Shown one piece after another: positions 43,201-55,100 of a stretch of 64,000 nt of DNA. The position numbers were made by a program, and so were the translations under genes. Each line of letters starts with the position of its first letter. The stretch's first letter is position 1. Under the pieces are notes generated by a model. It saw only the letters and a program-made list of their open reading frames with translations. It ran no database searches and had not been told where the DNA came from. This DNA is from Nemopilema nomurai (lineage: Eukaryota; Cnidaria; Scyphozoa; Rhizostomeae; Rhizostomatidae), in the NCBI GenBank assembly GCA_003864495.1, contig ML133473.1:186001-250000 (forward strand). The letters are read 5' to 3'.

Positions 43201-46200
43201 AGGTAGGATTCGCAGAAGTTTACATAATTCTGTGATTAGGAGGAGAGGATTAGCATAAGTTGCCAGCGAGAAAGGAAATCACAAGCAGTATTCCAGGTTC
43301 TAAACAACGTGAAATAGGCAAAAATTTCCACATAAGTGAGGAGAAATGTGAAAACCGATTCGGATGGAATTTGGCTGACCAATGGCTGGAGGTAACAACA
43401 GCTTGTGGGGTAATGTGGAAACAGAAATGAAAAGACAGATTATGGCAGTTCCCAAAGGCCAGAAAGGCATATAAATGTACCTAAAGGGAACAAATGGACA
43501 GAAAGAAGGCCCTTGGTATAGGGTATATATGCATTTGTTGCAGTATTGGGTACCTGAAAGCGCCATGAAGTGAAATTTTGGGTTGCCGAATTTGGACGTA
43601 GGATTATGAAAGTCGAAGCGGCCTTTTATTTGGTGCTAGTTTTGCCACTACATATCAGTGCACAGATTTCCTAAAAACCCAGAAACTAGAAGTGGACAGA
43701 ATTTGTGAGGAAACATCGTCCGAACTTCTCACCTTCAGATACGTCACTCTTGTGCTCGGTGCATTTTTTCCAGACAAGCTTCACAAGAAGACAATATATA
43801 TTTCTGTAGATGCCTTCGCAATATGAGCAAAGCTTAAGGCGACGCTATTTTGGGCGCAGTACCCACTCAAGCTGGTGTAAGTATGGATCTGCTTCTGCTC
43901 TAACGGCACGTGAACATCAGCAAGAACGTTCCTAGGCCTATATTTGATATACTTATTGCTCTTGGTTTTCTGCATGTAGAAGATTTGTCAGCCCAAGACT
44001 GCCCCTCCATAAAACAGTGCCGAGGGGCGACAGTCACATACAGAGTCACACAAAATACCTGAACAAGATGTAAGTGCAAAAGAAAACGAGAGGGGAGCAG
44101 GGAGAGAAGGTTTAAGCAAAATGGAAACAAGAATATCTTAATGAAAGAATGTCACTTTTATATAGCTTGCAATGAACACGACTTATGAGCATAGAAATTC
44201 CTCATTCAAAATATTTGTGATGATCCTGTCTAACCATTGCTACAAAGAGGAAAAAAGAGGAAATGTATACAGAGGTTTACAATAAAAAGACAGCAAAATG
44301 TTACGGATGACGACAGTGTTTTGGAAACTCGCTTCTCTCTCTGAAAGGATCTGAAATTCGCCAAGTTCACTGAGTGAAGAATCTGTTATCCTTACACTAG
44401 TCGGGGCTAAAGACCGAGTGCCCGTTTACACGAAAGAAAAAGAAACAGATCCAAAAGATCCGGACCGTTCAGGTACGATATAGATACGATGCACAAGCAT
44501 TTACACGAGATCGAATCCTAAACTATAGAGCGTTTACACGGAATGGACCAAAAGCGAATCTCTCTTTTTAAGCATGCGCATTGACAAGGTGATTGTTAAA
44601 TTTCATTTTGGCAGCCGCGTTTTCCTACCGTGCCCGTAAATTCAGATTCGTTTCTACACAGATCGGTTTCCTTGTAAACGGGGCGTTAATGGTCTCCTCG
44701 CGAGCCGTCCTCTTAGCGAAAGCGCTTCTTTATTGTGCGGCGTCTCTTCGAATCGTGCATATGACGTAACAGGTCTTCATCGAAGAGCGAATCTTATCAC
44801 GGCAACTTGGCATTTTCATACTTCGAAAAAAGAGCCTTTACGTGCATCAAAAGAGAACTCTTTTTGCGAATAAAGCTAGGTGAAGCTTGAATCACTACGA
44901 AAAACAGCTTGATATTTTTCACTTCATAAGCGCTTTGAGTAATTAGTTTTGAAAGGCTTTTGCCCACTCGGGACACTGTAAGCGTACGGCAAGCATTGCA
45001 AGTTGAAAGCTTGACATTAACAATGTATGGTAGATGGGAATAGAGGTGTCTGAATCGCTTGCTTTTATTCATTAAAAGAGCAAAGCTGTCTCCGCTGAAT
45101 GAGGAATAATTCTTGAATTTTGGAGTTTCAGTATTCTTCATAATACAGTTTTAATTGAAAAGGCTGTTTTTGAAATTCAGTGAGTTGACATGAAGGAAAG
45201 AGTATGCGTTGTTTGCGTTCGTTCATTTATGCCTGCGTTCGTTAAAGGTGCAGTGAAGTAAAAATTATGAAATCTGTAAAAACTTTTTGCGTTGTCTATA
45301 GGTGGGCTATTGTAAAGCTACAAATTTCACTTCACTCCAACGAAATGAAGTGTAGGTGGGAATTGAGAGAAATCGGACTGTATGTCAAAGAATTTCTTCG
45401 CGGAGGGAGTTTTAAAACAGAAATGTGATAAACAGCGTTACCATCTTGAACGAAGCACCGAGAGGCCAGTGGGTGAAGCAATTCTTCAAAAACAGGTAAA
45501 GCTTCTTCCGCACGGCCAACACAATCGCCCTGCATGCAAAGAAAAACGTTAATCAATAAAACACAGAAAACTGATGCGTGTAATTGGCCAAATCTTGACT
45601 ACCAAAATCGTTTTAACAGAATTAGCAGGCTTCCATTAAAAAGTGGCTGTTCAGATACTTAGCCATCGCGCAAAGATGAACAGCGTGAAAAAAGTGCTCC
45701 ACGAGAAAATCATAAGTGAATTTTATGCGAAGAAGTCTCTCAGCGTACTGGGCTGGATTATGACTTCGTGGTCATGGTTCTCTTTCTAACCATCGAAGTT
45801 CACGCGAAAGCACGTGGAGTCGTTCTTGCTTAAAGTATAGGGCCTTTTAATTTATTTATCTTAAGGTCGCAATCAAGCAACTTATATCTACGCTTTTAAT
45901 AAGATCATATAGGCGGTATAAAGAAAATAGTCAATAACAGAGTTAGTACGTGAAGCATTGAAAATCTCATACGTCCAAGGGCCTAAACACAGTCCATTCT
46001 AATTTTCTCTCAACTACCTTTCTCTCAACTACCTTTCTCTCAACTACCTTTCTCTCAACTACCTTTCTCTCAACTACCTTTCTCTCAACTACCTTTTTCT
46101 CTCAACTACCTTTCTCTCAACTACCTTTCTCTCAACTACCTTTCTCTCAACTACCTTTCTCTCAACTACCTTTTTTCTCTCAACTACCTTTTTTCTCTCA

Positions 46201-49200
46201 ACTACCTTTCTCTCAACTACCTTTCTCTCAACTACCTTTTTTCTCTCAACTACCTTTTTTCTCTCAACTACCTTTCTCTCAACTACCTTTCTCTCAACTA
46301 CCTTTCTCTCAACTACCTTTCTCTCAACTACCTTTCTCTCAACTACCTTTCTCTCAACCACCTTTCTCTCAACTACCTTTCTATCAACTACCTTTCTCTC
46401 AACCACCTTTCTCTCAACTACCTTTCTCTTAACTACCTTTCTCTCAACCACCTTTCTCTCAACTACCTTTCTCTTAACTACCTTTCTCTCAACTACCTTT
46501 TTCTCTTCAACTACCCTTTCTCTCAACACCTTTCTCTCAACTACCTTCTCTCAACTACCTTTCTCTCAACCACCTTTCTCTCAAAACTACCTTTCTCTCA
46601 ACTACCTTTCTCTCAAACACCTTTCTCTCAACTACCTTTCTATCAACTACCTTTCTCTCAACCACCTTTCTCTCAACTACCTTTCTCTTAACTACCTTTC
46701 TCTCAACTACCTTTCTCTCAACTACCTTTCTCTCAACTACCTTCCTCTCAACTACCTTTCTCTCAACTACCTTTCTCTCAACTACCTTTCTATCAACCAC
46801 CCTTACAGAGAAAAGCGACGCAGGTGAAGTAGTTAAGTCGAGATACCCTGTAAGTCCGTCCTCGTGGAGGGCTGTAGTGGAAGAATAAGCCTGCCTGTTG
46901 GGGTAGGAAGATCCCTTTTCATTGAGAAATGTGTGCAGGTGCTTGACAAATATTCGAACAAAAGTCACTTGATCGTCGGTCGGCAGATAGTAATCCTGAA
47001 ACAAAAATAATAATCCATTGGTTACAAGATATCCAGTGACTTTGAGAAAATGAATACGTTAATGGTTCTGGCAGCCATCTAGCTTTCACTGTTGACATAC
47101 AGGTGTCCTTCACATAAAAAATCGTACACCATGAGTTATTAAAGTGATTTTGCTTTTTCCAATACAGATGTGGTAATCGAAGGTGATTCTGGGACTTCGA
47201 TGTCGTACGGGTATCTATTGCCCGAAAATATTGTGCAATAGCAGTTGTGGGTAGAGCAAATAGAATAAATCTATGTGCCCGCAATTCTATCCGCCATGGA
47301 GCGAGATGAAAGCAGCCAAAACATGGGGAACACCAAGCCTTATAGGATTAAAACAGAGTCCATGGCTCGTTTTCTTTTCCGATACGTTGTCGATTCTTGC
47401 AAAACTGCATGAAATGGATCTTGGCGAATCTCAAGGCTATAGAATTCAATTTAATAACTGGATCAAACGTATCCGGACTAAAATTGGAAACAACCATTTG
47501 CTAGAAAGCTCCATTCTCTGAACAAAATCACTCATAGCGTACTTCCTTTCAAATGCTGTTCTTTCCAATCGCGCTTCTGCACTACGGAAATGGCCGTCGC
47601 ATGGCAAAACTTAATAAGGCACCTGCTCAAAAAACCTTTATAGATTCAATTAAACCCAGGACTTTTAGAATGAAAATTGGCAAAAAAACCCCAAACTTGT
47701 ATGGTTATTTGCCAGTCAATAACTGCGCACAACAGAAAATGGCTATCCTTTATCCATCAAAATGTTTGCCAGCGTTCATAGTATCAAAACTCAACGACCT
47801 GCAAATTATAACACTGATTTTTTAGAGACAAAGCGTAAGTGAAAGTTGTTCTGGATGGCGATGCAAACAGCTGGAAATACTGCGTCAAGATACGTAGTAA
47901 CAAAATTATTGCGGCGACATATTCACAAACAATTATAATATTTTCTACGGCCATGCTACTCAAAGGATGCCTTGCATCACGCAAGTTCAAAATCTAATAA
48001 CGGTAGCGAAAATCGATTGCATCAGGTGACAGGACAAAATGACGAAAGCCTTTTTAAAGCCACCTTCCAAGTTCTCCTACCGGCGATAGAAAATATTTGC
48101 CTTTGAAAAAGTGGGTATACTTCCAGCCATTATACACGGGAGAACAATGTTGCTTTGCATAATCTATCGCTTTTTATCTTCAGAGGAAGTGATGTTGCCT
48201 CTGACAACGAGAAAGAAACAGGTGCTTGTGAGCTGTGGTATATAAATGAAGTTCTCCACCAAGAAGCAATTCAAACGAACTTAGTTGTTGATTCCGCAAA
48301 CATGAGTGAGTGAGATCGTTCAAAAGGTTCACAACTCACATTAACTTGAGTTGGTGGCAAGTGAAGAGCTATTAAGGGTGGTTGTACATCGTGGAACTGC
48401 AACTGTAGCAAGTATTGGCACTGTTCATACAGTCTTTTTGCTGAGACACTTTCCCGCTCTGCCGCCGACGAAAAGCAAAGCTACCATGCCCGAGAACTTG
48501 CAAGACGCTGCTGCCTACATCACTCAGTCACCTAAAATCGTCAGTGTTTACATTACACTGACTGCCTTTTGTCATTCCCTGCTAATGAGAGTTATATGGA
48601 AAAGGTGCGTCCAATGCGAGAACTTCGTTCTGCAAAATATGATCATCACCAGCATCACGGTTGCGGACATCGTTGCGGCACTGGGCATAGCGATTGCGTA
48701 CATCCTCAGTGTCACAATGGCCAGTCACTCGCATGCCTTGCTTTACTTCCTCGTCACTCCAGCCTTGATGATTCAGGAAATCCACATAGTACTCATTACC
48801 GCCAACCGGTATATTGTTTGCATCTACGGGCTCGTGTATCCACTGGTAGTTACTCGATGGAGGGTAGGCGCAATCATACTGGCTGTATGGAGCAGCATCT
48901 ACATCTTACTGATAATAGCACTTCTAGCCACAGGAGGAGACGAAGCCAAGTTCTACCTAGCATCCCACTCAATGACGTTCAAACTCGTCTGGTCAGTGGC
49001 ACAATTGTTATACGTGATTGCAATTCTGTCTTTGAACATTCGCCTCTTCTGCTTCGCCAAGCAAAAGCTCAAAAATGAAAGGAAAGTTGTCCCACTCGGA
49101 ATGGTGAACTTGGTAAGCGAAGAGCACGACTTGCTCGCTCGCAACCTCAAGCGCACGGCTGGCACGGTCTTTCTCTCCCTTTTTTACTCAGTTCGAATTC

Positions 49201-52134
49201 TTCCGCACGCCGTTCTGAAGCTAACAACCACCGTGACAACCAACTACTTTCTTGAAAAGTCGTCAGAGCTTGCTTTTCTGACAGAGCTTTACTCGAGCAG
49301 TTTCGACCCCATCATTCTAATTGTCTCCATCAAAATTGTGAGAGATGGACTGAAGAACGAATGGCACTGCATCAAGACGGCAGTCCTGAACTTCATCTAC
49401 GGTGATTCGTATTAGAGCATCGGTTTAAAACAGGTGGTGGTGATTAAAAGGGTAAAAATTTCATAGAAAGCTCTAATAGCAGAGACTGCTCTATCCAGCA
49501 AGGCATCGTTCAATGCCTACTTCTGATCAATAGACATAATGCCACGATCCTCAATATTTGTTGGCCAGTAAGTAGACTAGTGCCGGATTGATTTGTCGAC
49601 GTTTGGCTTTGCGCTGCACTGTAAGCTTGCTCGCAGATGCAATGCACTCGAATATCTGTGTCGCAATGTCACGATTTACAAATGTCAAAAAATGCTGAAC
49701 AAGGCCAGGAAAAACACGAATCTCAACATAATTGCAAATGAAATAGAACTAACTCGAATTGGAACACCGAGAACCTAGTGATAATGTACAGCTCCAAAGA
49801 ACATCGATAACTTTCGCTATGACTTGTAAACTTTAAAAGTGTAAATATTTTAATCAATGGGATATAATCTTGCGTATCTACTTGAAGAAATAGACTCTGA
49901 TATTCAAATTGAAGTTAATGAGGATAGTCGTAAGTAGTGAATTAGTCAAATAAATTAATCGGAAATTAATGTTTCGAACATGAATTGCTGTATGAAAAGA
50001 AGCGGCAAATATCGAACATGAAGTTGTTTCAAAGAGGCATGAATATGGTGATTATTGAAAACGGCGCATAAACGTAAACCTGTGTGCACGTGTTTCCACG
50101 CGGGAATCCGCGTGTTTGACAGAATAATGCAGCTAGTATTTAGCGGCTAAATATGACTCACGATTTGCCTAAACATCTATAATCAAATAATAGCACAGGG
50201 CAAGTGGATCATATCTTCCACGGCTTATTCTTGGTAGAACGCTTAGTGAAGCGGACATATGCCTTATTGGTGGCTGTAAAGTTGATTATTTAGGGTGCCT
50301 GGGAGAATCTTGCACGTGATAATTTGATCGCCGATAAACACATTGTAATTTTTCTTCTGTGGAAAGAGTCCAGAGAAATTGACGGCTCCACGGCTGGGCG
50401 CCGGAGAGTGGCTGTCTGTTTATGTCATTTTTAAGGGAGGTTTACTAGTAATTTCTATTATAAACAATGAAAGTGATGGTAATAAAATTTGTTTTGAGTT
50501 GGTAATGAGGAAGGTTTCAATGATAAAAATTGCAACCAGAGGAAGGTTATAACTTTTTCTGGACTCTGTCTGTCGAGTTTCCTCTGGTACATGCGATGAT
50601 GGAGATTAAAGAATTCTGAAATGGACAGGTGAAAACACACGCCAACTTAGTAACATTGTGTTTTTTGGTTTCAGTGACATTACACTTCGCTGTGTGGTCA
50701 TAGCATTACCCAGGCTTGCAGTGTCCAAAATTCAATCCGCACGTGCTACTTTCGTGAAATATTCAAAAGAAAACTGTTTCAGAATAAATGCTTTTACGTA
50801 GAAGAAAGAATCGCTCCAAACGCAAAGGAAATTTTCGGCAAATCAAACATGGGGATAAAACACGAGAGATTCAGTTACCGTGAACTAAAATTAATGGCAG
50901 TTCCCGCCGACAGTATTTTTGAGAATGTCAAACAAAAGCACAGCGCAGGTTGTAATTTAATTTGGTGCAACAATCAATACCAAAATAAGTATTTGGTAAC
51001 GATAGTAATTAGAGGCATGCAGATTCTGGTAATCAGCTAGAGAGTAAACGGTACCTGTGAACAAGTTCTTCTTGCTGAAATCTGTTGCCTGCATGAAAGC
51101 CAAAGGTCACTGAAGATCTGAAACAGAAAAAAGGATGACCATTTAAATGTCAAATGGTTCAGCAGCCCTGCAGAGTGACGAAGGGAAGGAGGAATGACGA
51201 ACAAAGCCTTATAGTAAACTTTCAAGTGGCGGCGGGGTATTCAAGTAAACCTCTTTTTGATCACAGCTCTTTGAGCGATTTCAAAGACTGTCGCTTTCGG
51301 TGCTTCATACCGTGAAATACTTCTCATTGTTTTAATATACAGACACACCCGTTTGTTTCTAGCTCTCTCTGTTTTACTGCTGGTAAAGCAATGCTCATCA
51401 ATGCTTTTTCTTTTGGATTCCCAGTAGCTTTCCCCCGACATGGTTGCAACCAACGAGCCGATATAAAAGAAAATGGCACCAACGTAAATGTGTAAACTCC
51501 ACTGCGCAGCACTTGTACTGCAGTGGCGACTTTATCACTTAATCCCTCGATACAAAAAACTGATCAGCTGATCAGTTGACAAGGCAATTTTATGTCAGCA
51601 TCATGTAGCGAGTCTCGTAAGTACGTTTCGTCCGAAACTACCCAGGAAAAGCAAACTTTGGACAGTGGTCAAAAGCGGACAGAATAAAGTGCCAGTTGTG
51701 AATCAAAAGACACGAGAGGGCTGCGAGAAAGAGGATATGATTGACGCCCTGTTCACTAACATTCAAATGAGGCCCATGAATAAATTTTTAGATCGAGTCA
51801 TACAAGAAATCCGAGGAATTGTTTTGCTCCTTTTCTATAGTAGCTTATTGTAAAGTTTGAAGATGTTTGAAAGTTTTGAAGATGAATGTATCGATTGGAG
51901 TTTTCTGTGGAAGTCCTGAATAAAAGTGACGCATGTGTCGTCAGCAAAGAGAAGGTGGGTCATTGGTTCATTGACCTGGTCGAAAAGCTTTTTCATGTAA
52001 GCCGACATGCACGAGCTCCTTGCAAACATCAATCAATCAATTAATCAATCATTACAATCAATCAATCAATCAATCATTACAATCAATCATTACAGTCAAT
52101 CAATCATTACAGTCAATCAATCAATCATTACAAT

Positions 52135-52165
<31 letters not shown>

Positions 52166-55100
52166 GATAACCTTGGAGATTTGCAGTCTACTCAAGGGAA
52201 AATCCTGTTTCATTTTGTTGCCCAAGTGAGGTGCGGCATATAAGGACACTTCAATACGTTTAGACAAAAGGATAAGAAAATATGTTCCCACGAGTATCAG
52301 AACGAAACTACCGCAGAAAGAGAAAAGCCGTCTCGAAATCAAACGTCGCATCTTTTAGCAAATCCAGAACTCACCAAAACTAACGACAATTTTTTTGCTA
52401 TTGGGCAAGCCTTTTCATCTTAGAGTTTTGAAGTCTATCTACATATCTGTGTAAAAACCCTACTCAGTTTAGGCAAGAAAAGTTCGTTCTTTCACTTGGA
52501 CTCTTTTCAAAAAGGAATGGACGCTAATTGGACAATCATAGTCTCTTTCGTATAGCCCTTTAGTGTCTTTTGTTGCAGAACTGGCAATTTATTTTGTCTT
52601 TTTCTGGTGCGTTTCAGACGCTAACCTGCTCTGTTAAGTATAGTGCGACAAGCTACTTAAGTTTATGCAAAAATATTAATTAGAGCAATTTTGAAGTTTT
52701 GTTACATAAATTAATTTCATAGCCAATACGGAACGGCCCTACCCTCAACCATTCCCGAAGGAATTAACCGGCCTTAGGTATGCTACATGATCCAACAAAG
52801 TTAAACGGTAATAAACCATACACAAGCCTATATTCAGAGATATACCAAAATATACATGGGTTTACCAAAGCGAGAGGACATAGAAGTTCTGTTCTCCCTC
52901 TCCACGTTTTTATCTTATTTGATTCTGTGAACAAATTCTTTGTGGTACAGAACTTCACAAAAGCAAGAAATAGCCGAAACAGTTTTCACATTTTTCTGTC
53001 TCAAATCTTCATCGTTGGTAGTCTTGAGACGAGAGTTTGGCGAAGCAAAAATTCAGATTTTGGTTCTGTTCGGTGGGAAACTTCAGGATTTGAAATGGCG
53101 CAAAATATTTATTATATTCAAAACTAACATATACGTGTCTCCAAGTCATTCTAGATTCTGGAAAAGTGTGCTGCCTTATTGAAACCTCTTACGCGAATCT
53201 GATCATGCGAATCATCGGCAGAAATACCAGTGCGAACCCGAGTTGAAAGGTGCTGAGGTATAGTTTCACAATTAAACTAATTGCCTTTAATTAGGATAAG
53301 ATGGAATTGACCACGGGGAAAGTAGCAGCTGCCAGTGACCAATAATAGCTGCAACAGCGAAACTGTGTCTGGACAGTCGGTACATATGAGAGCAAAAAAA
53401 GGCACTTTCGAGAACAGCCAGAAGATAAAGGTAGAAAGGAGAAGATATTAAGAAGGAATTTCAAGCTCACACTTGCTGCCTCCGAAGATCTTGGAACAAA
53501 ATTATGAGGAAAAGCTAGGTGCCTTCAGTGCGGCAAGATTCCATTTGTTTCTTAGAAGACACTCGGCTAGATTAGGCTTGCTTCATATCCGCTGCTTGCT
53601 TGCTTAAAGCTGGTGTGCTTAGAAGACACTCTGCTAGATTAGGCTTGCTTCATATCCGTTGCTTGCTTGCTTAAAGCTGGTGTGCTTAGAAGACACTCGG
53701 CTAGATTAGGCTTGCTTCATATCCACTGCTTGCTTGCTTAAAGCTGGTGTGCAACAAGGAGATGTTCTGACTCCACACTTATTTGTGATCTGTCTTGACT
53801 ACGTACTAAAACATTCTCTCAATCAGCATAGCGAACATGCAGGGCCGCTGAGAGTAGGGGGGTGTAGATAGGGGTCCCAATGTCTAGGGGCCTCATAATG
53901 TAAGATCGCAGGGGCTTCATTCTTCAGCTTAGCCTCCAAATCCTCTTGGTGGCTATGTAAACATGGTCTAAAATTAGCTCCAGCAAAAAGCAAACGATTT
54001 TCAGCAAACAAAATCACCGATACCGATCATGCTGATGATAACCAAAAGCGGCCGCGCCTATTAGATCACATTCAAATTAATGAAATACAGATTACATGTT
54101 CTAACAACAAACTGATCGCGTTGAAACGTCAAACAGAACACCCCAGAAACAAGTAGACGACTTCAAATGACTTGGTAGCCACAATGCATCTACTGAGACG
54201 GAACTTGACTCTGAGAAGTGCACTAGATCAACCGAAAGTTATCTGGAAATCATCCTTCTCTAAACAGATCACAAAAACTTCTTTAGGGCAGTAGTAAAAC
54301 AAGCTCTTCTCTATGGATTATCAGCATTGAGGCTCACCAAAAATTGGATGGTAAACTGAATGGGGTGTACACACGAATGCTCCGGGTAGCGCTGGAAATT
54401 GATTGCAGCACGCATCCTATTAGCAACCGAGATTACGACCGACATTAGCTCGTATAGTAATTTGTCAAAAATATCACCGTTCGTAAGAGAAGGATGATTA
54501 AGACTTGCTTTAAAGTGACTTTGGAAAACAAACGTTGGCTTCACGACCAGCTGTTTCTAGTGGCGAAAGAGAACGATTTGAAGTGCTCAGGTCAATGTTG
54601 TTGTCCAGGTTCTTTTACGAATAAGCATCTGTGAAGACTGCCAATTACCTGACATTTATCATCAAGTTTGCACGCTTGTAGTGCGTGGAACAGGACTGTT
54701 CTAAGTCACGTCTTCGAATTTCACGCTTAGTGCAGTCATCATACAAGTTTGGTCATCATGTTTCCGTTCCTTTTAGGTAGATGACTTCTTCATTTCTTCC
54801 TTCAATTTTCAAAGGCGGAGCTAGAAAATTCCGCGAAAGGGATGCTTATGCGGAATAATGCCCGGTAATTCCAAAAGATGAATCCGGATTTGGACGGACG
54901 ATCACCGTAAGGCTCTTCCGAAGGCTTGCACTAAAAGCTATATTGAAATCCATGTTACGACTAATTCTATTTGCAACTGCATCGTTAGATATGCAATCCG
55001 CTCTTATCAGCTGAAGCTACTAGTGTGGAGCAACTTTTAACTGTTGCAATGGATAGTATTATGTTTCACTTGATAGCTTACAAATATAATACACGGCCTT

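Noticed and set aside
45332..45556. Open frame reading GDCVGRAEEALPVFEELLHP as the SMPD4 exon 8 frame
   Set aside because: The next frame of the same exon gives KKLYLFLKNCFTHWPL, which matches SMPD4 strongly and joins in phase with exon 9.
46089..47004. Two long minus-strand open frames (about 146 and 149 residues) of repeated VVERK
   Set aside because: They are translations of the 15-bp minisatellite, whose unit is a multiple of three. Only the first 49 codons of the right-hand frame are real SMPD4 exon 7.
48351..48485. Start of the receptor at the upstream ATG
   Set aside because: The extra 45 residues are not receptor-like, and the ATG at 48486 places a short N-terminus just before TM1. 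It cannot be fully excluded.
52780..53127. 115-residue plus-strand ORF as a gene
   Set aside because: No recognised domain; it lies in an SMPD4 intron with other decayed repeats and has comparable open frames on the opposite strand.
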